Below the pieces are notes generated by a model, which made no database searches, was not told the origin of the DNA, and saw nothing but the letters and a program-made list of their open reading frames with translations. 41,655 bases of DNA, from the NCBI GenBank assembly GCA_947505105.1, contig CANNKG010000025.1:1-41655 (forward strand), given 5' to 3'. Position 1 is the first letter of the stretch. Every line of letters starts with the position of its first letter. Made by a program: the position numbers and the translations under genes. Source of the DNA: Methylococcaceae bacterium. Its GTDB lineage: Bacteria; Pseudomonadota; Gammaproteobacteria; Methylococcales; Methylomonadaceae. Positions 27,878-35,188 of the stretch are shown piece by piece.

Positions 27878-28812
27878 TAATGCAAATTCAATAAAATAGT
27901 TAAGTTCAAAATAAAATTTTCGAGGGCGTGATTGCGTTGAATCTTGGTTTGTCGTAGAAATCGATATCGAACCCAAAGGCCGCTATGCTCCCTTAGCGAT
28001 AAAATTTCCCGAATAGTGGCCTGTTTTTCCGAAGCCAATTCAGGATAAGTTTCCAGAAAACAAGCCGCTTGCCGGAGGCTTTGCAAGCCTTGTCGATCTT
28101 TCAGAATATTCGCTAAAAATCCTCTCGATTTACGGAGCATCCCGGTCAATCGCTTGTTCCAGCCCACCGTATTAGTGGCGTGCTGTCGATAATAAATACC
28201 GGGTTCCGAATCGTAAATCACCTCGCCAAATGCGCCGGCCACCAGATACGCCCACCAGTCATGCATCATCATCCGTTCTGGATTCGCGGCCAACATTTTT
28301 TGCCGAATAATTTCACCAAACACCATCGTACAACCAATCGCAACATTTTCGACCAAGGCATTTTCAAAGCCGAAAAATCTGGGAATGGCTGAAGTTCCTA
28401 TGGGATGTAAGGCATTATCGGTATAAATCAAGCGCGAACAATAGAGTGCCGCCGAAGGATTTTTCGCCGCAGTTATGTTTACGGTTGCGCGGGCAAGTTT
28501 CTCCGGAAACCAGATATCATCCTGATCACAAAATGCATAGAGCTGTCCCGGTTCGACCGAACATTCGCGCACCAAGGTCATAAAACTCCCGATAACACCA
28601 ATATTGGAACCTTCAATCAAGGTTATATTGTCATGGCAAGTACGATACTGTCTAAGAATCTCAAGCGTTCGATCGCTAGAACCATCATCCCGCACCCAAA
28701 GCGAAAAATTTTGGGTCGTCTGAGCATAGAGACTATCAAGAAGCTCAACCAGATAATGTTCACCATTATAGGTCGAGAGTAATACCAAGACATGAGGAGA
28801 AGGTAGGTTCAT
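27877..28812 (-). CDS. GT2 family glycosyltransferase, rhamnosyltransferase-like
   Basis: The protein has 311 residues. The GT-A start VLVLLSTYNGEHYLVELLDSL, then VRDDGSSDRTLEI and CDQDDIWFPEKL, give the donor-binding DDGSSD and the DxDD-type metal site. The pattern resembles rhamnosyltransferases of O-antigen and wall polysaccharides. It is probably cytoplasmic or membrane-associated and works on an envelope glycan. It has no ribosome site at ATG 28812. Instead, a perfect 15-bp hairpin ends 7 bp upstream. It is coupled to the VanZ-like gene downstream. It marks the left limit of the integron region. Confidence 0.88.
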   Translation of the reverse strand: MNLPSPHVLVLLSTYNGEHYLVELLDSLYAQTTQNFSLWVRDDGSSDRTLEILRQYRTCHDNITLIEGSNIGVIGSFMTLVRECSVEPGQLYAFCDQDDIWFPEKLARATVNITAAKNPSAALYCSRLIYTDNALHPIGTSAIPRFFGFENALVENVAIGCTMVFGEIIRQKMLAANPERMMMHDWWAYLVAGAFGEVIYDSEPGIYYRQHATNTVGWNKRLTGMLRKSRGFLANILKDRQGLQSLRQAACFLETYPELASEKQATIREILSLREHSGLWVRYRFLRQTKIQRNHALENFILNLTILLNLH

Positions 28813-29112
28813 GGAAGCAATGGTAAGAGTTGAAAAAGTTCAACTCTTACCATAACGTAAAAACGCATCAGGCGTCTACTTATGTATTCCGATCAATACT
28901 GCCACCAACTCCGATAAAAAACCTACCAAATTTTGACGGCTGAAAATAGGCCAGTTTATTCAGAGATTTGAGCGTACGACGGCACTAAATTCGAGAGCAG
29001 TCACTTACGTAAAGCTCAGAAATACACAAAATCTAAATGACTCAGTTCTTTTGTCATTACATTAGCCTGTTTATCAATGAGAGATTCATATTGAAGATGC
29101 CCAACATAAAAG
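28813..29112. other. Spacer between the last cassette gene and GT2, with a core site at 29099-29105
   Basis: No gene is seen. A minus-strand GTTGGGC (29105-29099), a perfect GTTRRRY integron core site, lies 7 bp past the stop of the gene at 29113. No matching inverted partner was found, so the end of the cassette array is only suggested. Confidence 0.45.
28820..28853 (-). promoter_or_regulatory. Perfect 15-bp hairpin just upstream of the GT2 gene
   Basis: ATGGTAAGAGTTGAA (28820-28834) is followed by a 4-nt loop and its exact complement up to 28853. It ends 7 bp before the GT2 start codon. There is no T-tract, so an operator or a translation-controlling stem is as likely as a terminator. Confidence 0.6.
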
Positions 29113-29844
29113 TTAAGGGTTAACACATTCAACATAACCCTCTTTCTGCGAAATATTAGGACACCACCTCTCCACATTCACAATATAGGAATCACCACGG
29201 CGATTTTTTGCCTTGAACAGAAGGTGCTCAGCTTCCGAGCGATCAGAAGCTATTGCTACACTTCGAAATGAGCCTTGGCGAAAATAAATCGCTGCATTTG
29301 TAAGTTCAAATTTTTTGGCAATTGACCCAGTTTCGTATTGCGCAGAAGCAAGGTCGGTATCACCTCCATAAACAACACCCCATTTGACGATAGTTGAAGA
29401 TGAAGTTTGTGCTTTTTCTACTAACGCTGCATTTCCAGCAATCGTGGTTTGTATATTTGCTTCCACCCTAGCTGATGTGATCTTCAGCCTCTTGTTTTCT
29501 TCTTCGAGCTCAATTAAACGCTGTTTTTCAATGGAATCAATACTCTTTGATTGAACGTCATAGAGAGCTTTAGTTAGCTTCTCGTTTTGAGCTGCCAAAT
29601 CAGTAATATTGGCTTGGGCTTCTTTTAGCGCTTGGTCTGACTCAACAAGTTTTGCCTTCCATTTAAAACCAACAACGTTACCTTCCTCAAAGCCGGCATT
29701 AACTAGCAAGTCATTAAATTTGGTTGGAAAGAGTATCAATAAAATACCAAGAGCAAGTATTGCAGTATCTCGCACCACAGCTACCAAGTCTTTCCAGATT
29801 CCCAAAATAGATCGTTTGTTTTCTTGAGTTGGTTTATCAGTCAT
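29113..29844 (-). CDS. Membrane-anchored coiled-coil protein with C-terminal SPOR-like segment, candidate integron cassette gene
   Basis: The protein has 243 residues. A short cytoplasmic start is followed by one membrane helix (TAILALGILLILFP, about 28-42), a coiled coil at about 65-145 rich in Glu, Lys and Ala, and a C-terminal alpha/beta segment (about 155-240). That segment's repeated pattern, ending SYIVNVERWCPN, resembles a SPOR-like fold. Family not recognised. It has a perfect AGGAGG 6 nt before the start. It lies between an attC-like hairpin upstream (29863-29930) and a core site just after its stop (29099-29105), as a cassette gene would. Function unknown. Confidence 0.72.
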   Translation of the reverse strand: MTDKPTQENKRSILGIWKDLVAVVRDTAILALGILLILFPTKFNDLLVNAGFEEGNVVGFKWKAKLVESDQALKEAQANITDLAAQNEKLTKALYDVQSKSIDSIEKQRLIELEEENKRLKITSARVEANIQTTIAGNAALVEKAQTSSSTIVKWGVVYGGDTDLASAQYETGSIAKKFELTNAAIYFRQGSFRSVAIASDRSEAEHLLFKAKNRRGDSYIVNVERWCPNISQKEGYVECVNP

Positions 29845-29862
29845 TTAATACCTCCTGAATAC

Positions 29863-29930
29863 CGCTAACGTAGAAGCTACCGACCTGCGCGGCCCTTTTG
29901 CGCAGGTTCGGTGGACTGCCGGGTTGGGCG
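29863..29930 (-). repeat. attC-like recombination site (integron)
   Basis: On the minus strand GCCCAAC (29929-29923, RYYYAAC) opens the site. Inner arms CCGAACCTGCGC and GCGCAGGTCGG then pair perfectly except for one extra A on the 5' arm. The site closes with GTTAGCG (29869-29863), which departs from GTTRRRY. The 68-bp length, unpaired spacers, paired inner arms and one extrahelical base are the hallmarks of an attC site. It sits between two co-directional cassette genes. Confidence 0.7.
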
Positions 29931-29941
29931 ACTAGAATAGG

Positions 29942-30946
29942 TTAAGCATTTGGATTCAAAACAAAGTCATTGCTACCAACGTTACCAACCCCCGTTCTAC
30001 TAGGTATGGAGTTGCGATCAATCTTTCCTTTAAGCGTATATGCCAAATCGTCATACCAGATAGGGTCACCTAAATACCATGAATGCGAAACCATGCCATT
30101 AATGACTTTCTTGAGGTTTTCCTTTCTTTCGTCCTCAGGAATAGCTACGTAACGTGGACCACAATCGACATCGACAGCCTTCTCGTGAGCGGGTGTGTGA
30201 ATAGGCATACCAACACGCCCTACACGAGAGCTAATGTCGATGTTCTTCACGTTGGAAACTGCCAGCGCTTCATCGTGACCACTGAAATAATTTGTAAGTC
30301 GTCCACAGTGATTAAATACCGACACCATTTCGGTATTGTCGAGAGAAAAACAGTCTGAGGATAGGTCTGCTGCAAATAGAACAACCTGACCTATTCGCCA
30401 ATCATTGGCTAATTCTGAATTGCGACCTTTATCTACCGCACGAAACGCTTCGCGAACGACAAACCCGCCCATAGAATGAGCCATCACATGAATATTGATA
30501 GGACAATCTTTCAGCGTGTAGTTGACAAAAGGAATAATGCCAGCCTTGACAAGAAGATACGCGGCATTCTGCGCCTCAAAACGGTCATATGCGTATAGCA
30601 GAGCACTGCCAGCAGTTGGCCAGTCAAAGCCAACCACCATGCACTTGAAGCCACGATCTTTTAGCTCTTTCTCAACTAGTCGCTGCCGCGTCAATGATTC
30701 TTCTGGGGAGTTATTATAACCATGAACAAAGAAAACGATATCCAGCTTACTTGCTGGAGTCATTCCGGGAGTATTCGCTTGATTCACTATATCATCTAGC
30801 CATTGCCTTACCCCTCCGATTTTATGCGAGGGTCGTGGTACATTATCTTTTTCCGGAATCCGCAAGTATGAAACCGATCCGTGACCACTTCCGAACTTAT
30901 CTTCTCCAACAACCTTATCGCGGGTACATAGAATGAAACTATTCAT
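29942..30946 (-). CDS. Alpha/beta hydrolase, DUF900-type, candidate integron cassette gene
   Basis: The protein has 334 residues. The alpha/beta hydrolase core runs IVFFVHGYNNSPEES (oxyanion region), then MVVGFDWPTAGS, then the nucleophile elbow AHSMGG with Ser158, as in the DUF900 family of lipase-like proteins of unknown substrate. No signal peptide is seen, so it is probably cytoplasmic. AAGGT lies 9-10 nt upstream of ATG 30946, and a GTTAAAC core site lies 43 bp upstream (30989-30995). An attC-like hairpin follows its stop. The neighbours share strand but no obvious pathway, as in a cassette array. The substrate cannot be told. Confidence 0.85.
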   Translation of the reverse strand: MNSFILCTRDKVVGEDKFGSGHGSVSYLRIPEKDNVPRPSHKIGGVRQWLDDIVNQANTPGMTPASKLDIVFFVHGYNNSPEESLTRQRLVEKELKDRGFKCMVVGFDWPTAGSALLYAYDRFEAQNAAYLLVKAGIIPFVNYTLKDCPINIHVMAHSMGGFVVREAFRAVDKGRNSELANDWRIGQVVLFAADLSSDCFSLDNTEMVSVFNHCGRLTNYFSGHDEALAVSNVKNIDISSRVGRVGMPIHTPAHEKAVDVDCGPRYVAIPEDERKENLKKVINGMVSHSWYLGDPIWYDDLAYTLKGKIDRNSIPSRTGVGNVGSNDFVLNPNA

Positions 30947-30988
30947 AAGAATTTACCTTTTCTAGTTGATGAAATAATACGGTTGTAT

Positions 30989-31086
30989 GTTTAACGCCTG
31001 ACATAGCGCCAACCAGGCAAAGCCCTGAAAGCTAAAAAATAAAATTGCCGTATAACCACGCTACGTTTAAGTAGCATGTTCGGCAT
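30989..31086 (-). repeat. Degenerate attC-like spacer with GTTAAAC core site
   Basis: The minus strand ends in GTTAAAC (30995-30989), a perfect GTTRRRY core site. Upstream, TAGCG and GGCAA can pair with CGCTA and TTGCC, but the outer 5' core is not clear. It fills the gap between the CHAP gene and the hydrolase gene. Confidence 0.4.
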
Positions 31087-31088
31087 CA

Positions 31089-31610
31089 TTAAGGAAATAT
31101 TCTGATGTAACTCTTCACGAGGCTTGGCACACGCTCCTTAATCCACACGCCATCGCCAGTGTTGCTGTCTCGATCACCTTTACCATTGGTATTGCCTTCC
31201 ACCGTCTTGATCTTGGTTTTTACTGTTGGCTGATCTTCTAGAATTAACCCAATATGCGAAAAGTCAAAAACTACAAAATCGCCCGCCTTGGCTTGTTCAG
31301 TCTCGGGCAGTAGTAGGATATTTTTTTGTTTTGCCCACTTTTCCCAACCAAATGCGCTTGCATCTCTGCAACGCCACTTTTCGGCTAAAGAAAAGGACGA
31401 AAGATTTAAAGCAGCTCTAACCGGCTCATCTTCTAGCCACTCGCGCATGACCCAAGCGGTAAATGCAGCACACCAAGGCCATGCTCCGGGTGCCAGCCAT
31501 GTTGCACCTTGATACTCAACGATGCGTGCACCAGTGTTGTTAGCATTTCCCTCGCGCGTGCCGAATTCATTCTTAGCGATTGTAACCAACTTCATGATGT
31601 TTTCGTTCAT
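31089..31610 (-). CDS. CHAP-type peptidoglycan amidase (TIGR02594-like), candidate integron cassette gene
   Basis: The protein has 173 residues. The catalytic set of the NlpC/CHAP papain-like fold is visible: Cys47 in WPWCAAF, His119 in FSHIGLI and a polar third residue in VEGN near 138-140. Such proteins cleave cell-wall peptides and occur as phage endolysins and type VI effectors. There is no signal peptide, so export would need a holin-like or contractile system. GGAGAG precedes ATG 31610. The upstream genes include small membrane proteins, which makes a lysis-like or toxin-immunity grouping conceivable but unproven. It is an independent cassette by position. Confidence 0.83.
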   Translation of the reverse strand: MNENIMKLVTIAKNEFGTREGNANNTGARIVEYQGATWLAPGAWPWCAAFTAWVMREWLEDEPVRAALNLSSFSLAEKWRCRDASAFGWEKWAKQKNILLLPETEQAKAGDFVVFDFSHIGLILEDQPTVKTKIKTVEGNTNGKGDRDSNTGDGVWIKERVPSLVKSYIRIFP

Positions 31611-31786
31611 GTGATTCTCTCCGTAAGTAAAAAACTATCTTTTTTCCAACGCAAAGAGAAGCTCTTCTTCTCTTGATAGATGAGTTAATTACGATTGTTA
31701 TTTTGTTGGGTTGCTAGCGCAACCGAACGATGCGCTTCATTGCTCATCAACTATAGGTAGCGCACCTTATCGCGTTGAATTCACGA
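31611..31786 (-). repeat. Spacer with attC-like half-site and hairpin
   Basis: The minus strand has ATTCAAC (RYYYAAC) just after the small gene, then GGTGCGCTACC. Further on GGTTGC and GCAACC form a perfect small hairpin near 31710-31725. A possible closing core GCGTTGGAA lies near 31645. The site looks worn or unusual, so its attC nature is tentative. Confidence 0.35.
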
Positions 31787-31957
31787 TTATTTCTCGTTGC
31801 CGCCTCTCTCTTCATTTTCTTTCGGAGGATCAGGCCAAGGGTCAGGCGCTTGTACTCTTGTTATATCGCGATAATTTTCTTTTAGATGTTCATCATCAAT
31901 TAATTTGTCTTTTTGACGTTCAATTTCTTCTATTAACTTATCTTTTATGCCATTCAT
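31787..31957 (-). CDS. Small 56-residue charged protein
   Basis: ATG at 31957 opens a 56-residue frame ending in TAA at 31787. The N-terminal half is a charged amphipathic helix (KDKLIEEIERQKDKLIDDE) and the tail is Pro-rich (APDPWPDPP) and acidic. AGGGGA lies about 10 nt upstream. It starts 14 bp after the stop of the 2-TM gene, so the two probably share one cassette and mRNA. No family is recognised. It could be a partner or immunity-type protein for its neighbour, which is a guess. Confidence 0.6.
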   Translation of the reverse strand: MNGIKDKLIEEIERQKDKLIDDEHLKENYRDITRVQAPDPWPDPPKENEERGGNEK

Positions 31958-31971
31958 TTTTATTATTCCCC

Positions 31972-32442
31972 TTAGTCTAACCCTCTGGATTTTTTGACCT
32001 CTTCAAAGCATTTTATTATCAACGCCTTATCATCTGGTAATTTTGTTTCCTTTTTTTGAAGCGTTGATTCAATTTTTTTGAATTTTCTGTAAGCGCGTTC
32101 CAGCGCTTCTGGCTCTGCATGATTTCTTACTTGCCGCCATAGATCATCATATTCAATTCTTAATTCCCCCCACGTTCCTGCCAATAATGACATTTGTTCA
32201 ATTGATTTCTGATAATTCAATATTGGGGCGCAAATTGCAATAATCGCAGATATTGAGGAAAGACTTTTCCATAACCAAGGAAGCTCTTCCCAAAGCCCCC
32301 AACCTGCAACTGTCCCAGAAGCCATGACCGCTAAGAAAATCTTAAATCCCTTATCTCTTGCTGAGTAGCGATTGACTAAATATTTCCAGTATTTCGCATT
32401 CATATCTGCATCCAGCATCGAATTCCAAATTGCTGTTCTCAT
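31972..32442 (-). CDS. Two-TM protein with C-terminal helices (SLATT-like pattern)
   Basis: The protein has 156 residues. Two membrane helices lie at about 33-52 (GFKIFLAVMASGTVAGW) and 62-77 (SISAIIAICAPIL), followed by a long helical cytoplasmic part with WGELRIEYDDLWRQV. This 2-TM-plus-helices arrangement recalls the SLATT effector-like domains, but I cannot confirm it. ATG 32442 has AGGA about 10 nt upstream. It is followed closely by a 56-residue gene. In the integron context it is likely a cassette gene. If SLATT-like, a membrane-disrupting or sensing role would be expected, which is inference. Confidence 0.65.
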   Translation of the reverse strand: MRTAIWNSMLDADMNAKYWKYLVNRYSARDKGFKIFLAVMASGTVAGWGLWEELPWLWKSLSSISAIIAICAPILNYQKSIEQMSLLAGTWGELRIEYDDLWRQVRNHAEPEALERAYRKFKKIESTLQKKETKLPDDKALIIKCFEEVKKSRGLD

Positions 32443-32685
32443 AAATTCGTCATCCTTTGTTATTTCATTATCTAATAAAAATTATACAGCCCGCGTTAGG
32501 GTACCCCCCTGTGCCTGGATACTTGTCGCCTGTAATTCAAAATCAGAGGTGATTCATGAAAGCCAAATACATCATCACATTGTTTCGCGTGGGCGCAAAC
32601 GGCGGTGCCAACCTTGGTTAATTGATTTTTTATTTCCTTCCGCTTTGTTTAGGTTGCTTACCTTGGAGCGAATCCTTATGTCGTG
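32443..32685. other. Spacer between 3-TM and 2-TM genes with imperfect attC-like pairing
   Basis: On the minus strand GGTAAGCAACC and, about 40 nt later, GGTTGGCACC can pair with a bulge, like attC inner arms. No convincing outer core sites were found. A TATAAT (32480-32485, minus strand) could be a -10 box for the 2-TM gene. Confidence 0.35.
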
Positions 32686-33099
32686 CTATCCATTATGCTT
32701 TTTCTCTGTGGATCCGCTAGCACTAACATCATCCTGCGTATTACTATCTTTGCCCAATAGATAGCCTGCAATTGTTCCGAGTAGACCGATTACAGGAGAT
32801 ATTTGTTGCTGGGAGTATCCCGCAACTATTAGAAACAATGCACCTATGACAATTAATATAGTTCCAAACGGACGAAGTATGTTTTCTGCTGGGTGTTTTT
32901 TGATAATTAACAATGTTATGCACAAACATATGAATGCACCAAAACTAACAACGATTACACTAAGTAAAAAGCTGTCATTATATGCAGCAGAAACCATATG
33001 ATCAACGTCACCGACTGGATGCGATGGTATATCTATAGCTGTTTGATTTTTTAGCACTTCAATTTCAGCTAACAATTGATCTGTCGTTTTCTCAGTCAT
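32686..33099 (-). CDS. Three-TM small membrane protein
   Basis: The protein has 137 residues. A polar helical start of 42 residues is followed by three membrane helices (LLSVIVVSFGAFICLCITLLI, FGTILIVIGALFLIVA and PVIGLLGTIAGYLLG) and a polar tail. The last helix ending GYLLGKD resembles many phage-type three-TM holin-like proteins, but the match is only by pattern. Its ATG overlaps the TGA of the upstream secreted protein gene by 4 bp, so the two are coupled and probably act together. No family is recognised with confidence. Confidence 0.7.
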   Translation of the reverse strand: MTEKTTDQLLAEIEVLKNQTAIDIPSHPVGDVDHMVSAAYNDSFLLSVIVVSFGAFICLCITLLIIKKHPAENILRPFGTILIVIGALFLIVAGYSQQQISPVIGLLGTIAGYLLGKDSNTQDDVSASGSTEKKHNG

Positions 33100-33419
33100 T
33101 GACTACTTCCAGGTATTTGAGATTTGAGATTTGCAACAACTTCTTCATAATGCGAAATAATTAATTGTTGTTTTTTCACGGTGTCTTCTAGCTCAGAGAT
33201 TCTTTTGGTAAATGTTTCTACTTGAATTGATTGAACTAAAGATGCACGCCCAATGTGTTTCGTTGCCTCCTCCATGCCTCTAATTAGAGCCTTGTTTTCT
33301 GAAAATGCCTCCATGTTTGATATGCGATTAATATCTCTGATTGCATCGTCTAACGGACCTGCAACACTTGCAGACAGTGATAGAGCCACAAGGATGTTAA
33401 ACAAGATTAATTTGTACAT
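33096..33419 (-). CDS. Secreted coiled-coil protein, first gene of the cassette array
   Basis: The protein has 107 residues. A signal peptide (LILFNILVALSLSASVAG) is followed by a mature part that is nearly all helix, with a heptad pattern at about 65-100 (TKRISELEDTVKKQQL). AAGGAG lies 6 nt before ATG 33419, and the cassette core site GTTAGGT lies 20 bp upstream (33440-33446). It overlaps the 3-TM gene. Together they look like a periplasmic coiled coil plus membrane partner, which is the layout of spanin-like or holin-accessory pairs, although no lipobox is seen. Function unknown. Confidence 0.7.
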   Translation of the reverse strand: MYKLILFNILVALSLSASVAGPLDDAIRDINRISNMEAFSENKALIRGMEEATKHIGRASLVQSIQVETFTKRISELEDTVKKQQLIISHYEEVVANLKSQIPGSSQ

Positions 33420-33439
33420 GATAGCTCCTTCTTTATAAT

Positions 33440-33481
33440 ACCTAACAAGTAATTATACTGATTAGTATAATTACATCTAAC
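33440..33481 (-). promoter_or_regulatory. Candidate attI region: two core sites flanking a perfect palindrome
   Basis: Two minus-strand GTTRRRY sites, GTTAGAT (33481-33475) and GTTAGGT (33446-33440), are direct repeats. Between them GTAATTATACT and its exact complement form an 11-bp stem with a 4-nt loop (33449-33474). The proximal site lies 20 bp before the first cassette gene and 464 bp from the integrase start. Confidence 0.55.
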
Positions 33482-33909
33482 ATGCAATATCAGCAAGCCT
33501 TAAATAAATTCACTTATCAAAAACCTTGATTTACTAAACGAGATAACATACAGTTTTGTTATAATCACTGGATGTGTATAACGCAACGCATGCCACTTTT
33601 ACACAGCACTTTAGTACAACATCTTGGTACTTTTTTCGATCACCATGGACTTTCACAAAAAATGAAGCTAAATACTTAAATTTGGTTAGGCTCTTTTGGG
33701 GATTTTTGCATTAAATTTCATCACGATCTTTACCTAAGCAAAAACCTATAGCCGTTTTTGGATAAGTTATGGGCAAAAGAGCAATACAATTGGTAACCCA
33801 TACAAGCCCGGCAAACGATTATTTAGTTTTAGCGCCTTCAATAATATATGGCCGACTCAGTTCATACTATAGCCCCTGTTGAAATACCGGCAATTATCAG
33901 TCAACCAAA
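33482..33909. other. Intergenic region between attI candidate and integrase gene
   Basis: About 430 AT-rich bp have no gene. The cassette promoter and the intI promoter should lie here, but I could not assign them. One DnaA-box match (TGTGTATAA) is at 33573. I found no LexA box. Confidence 0.45.
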
Positions 33910-34977
33910 ATGTGGCACCTCAATCACGCCGTAAGTTATACCGCCCAGCAAATACAAATCAGCAATATGACTTTAAAAATGCAAAATCCTATTCCACCTG
34001 ATAACTCTAGCTGGGTATCTGTTTTTGAGACCCTGATTACAGAAATCAAACTTCGTCAATATTCGCCAAAAACCTTGAAATCTTATCGCTGCTGGACACG
34101 GCAATTTCAAACGTTCACCCAGTTCAAGGATTATCAGACGCTAACCCAACAAGATGTCGTAGATTTTCTAAGTCATCTTGCCGTAAAAAAACAAGTGTCG
34201 GCGGCCACTCAGAATCAGGCCTTTAATGCCTTACTGTTTTTATATCAACATGTCTTGAAACGGGATTTCAGCGAAATTAAAGGGGTAACACGAGCCAAAC
34301 GCAGACTCACCATTCCAGTGGTGTTATCCCGCGCTGAAATAGATTTAATTCTTGATCATTTGGATGAGCCAAACAGCCTGATCGCTCAACTTTTATACGG
34401 TTGCGGTTTGCGTTTGTTTGAATGCTTAACGCTCCGGGTGGGCTGTTTAAATTTTGAGGCAGGCGTCCTAACGGTATATGACGGTAAAGGCCAAAAAGAC
34501 CGTTCTGTCCCCTTGCCACAAACGTTGATTCCATCGCTAAAAAAACAATTGGAGAAGGTTTTTCATCTGCATGATGCCGACCTTAAAGCGCATTATGCGG
34601 GCACTTTTTTACCCGATCAATTGAGCCGAAAATATCCGAAGGCGGCACAGGAAATTGATTGGCAATGGTTATTCCCCGCACAATCACTGACCTTGATTCC
34701 CGAGAATGGCGAATACAGACGCTATCATATACATGAATCTGTGGTGCAAAAAGCGATTAAGCAGGCGGTGCGAGATGCAAAAATTACTAAACGCGCATCC
34801 GCACATACCTTTAGGCATTCATTCGCCAGTCATTTGCTGGCGGCGAATTACGATCTTCGTACAATTCAGGAACTATTAGGCCATAGCGACATTCGGATAA
34901 CCAAGATCTATACGCATACAGTGCAAAGTCGTGCCCCTAAAGAAGCCCAAAGTCCATTGGATTTTGATAGCGCTTGA
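33910..34977 (+). CDS. intI: Integron integrase IntI (tyrosine recombinase)
   Basis: The protein has 355 residues. A core-binding SAM-like domain (about 35-130) is followed by the catalytic domain with Arg168 (CGLRLFE), His299 and Arg302 (HTFRHSF), His325 (LLGHSD) and Tyr334 (IYTHT). The stretch RKYPKAAQEIDWQWLFPA with RRYHIHESVVQKAIKQAV is the extra segment that sets IntI apart from other tyrosine recombinases. It recombines attI with folded attC sites to insert cassettes. No ribosome site supports ATG 33910. ATG 33967 would give 336 residues, nearer the usual 320-340. The gene points away from the array, as in all integrons. Confidence 0.9.
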   Translation: MWHLNHAVSYTAQQIQISNMTLKMQNPIPPDNSSWVSVFETLITEIKLRQYSPKTLKSYRCWTRQFQTFTQFKDYQTLTQQDVVDFLSHLAVKKQVSAATQNQAFNALLFLYQHVLKRDFSEIKGVTRAKRRLTIPVVLSRAEIDLILDHLDEPNSLIAQLLYGCGLRLFECLTLRVGCLNFEAGVLTVYDGKGQKDRSVPLPQTLIPSLKKQLEKVFHLHDADLKAHYAGTFLPDQLSRKYPKAAQEIDWQWLFPAQSLTLIPENGEYRRYHIHESVVQKAIKQAVRDAKITKRASAHTFRHSFASHLLAANYDLRTIQELLGHSDIRITKIYTHTVQSRAPKEAQSPLDFDSA

Positions 34978-35188
34978 ATGAAATGCTATTGGTCTGTTTC
35001 AATGCCGAACTGGTTTCGGAATAGCAAAAGCCTAATGTTCCACTAATCTTGTTTATAAATTGCCCAACCCATCTAAATCGAGTCAACTTTTAATTTTGTT
35101 GATATTAGCGCCTAAGAATGAAATGATGAGTTTATTGCCTATCGTTTTCTCATAGACCCCATTTATTGCTCTAGCTAAGGAGTGCCAC

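Noticed and set aside
31711-31980. A rightward 89-residue frame
   Set aside because: It is antisense to the 56-residue leftward gene and spacer, with no ribosome site and poor coding character.
33482-33909. LexA box controlling intI
   Set aside because: No CTG-N10-CAG match was found in the region.
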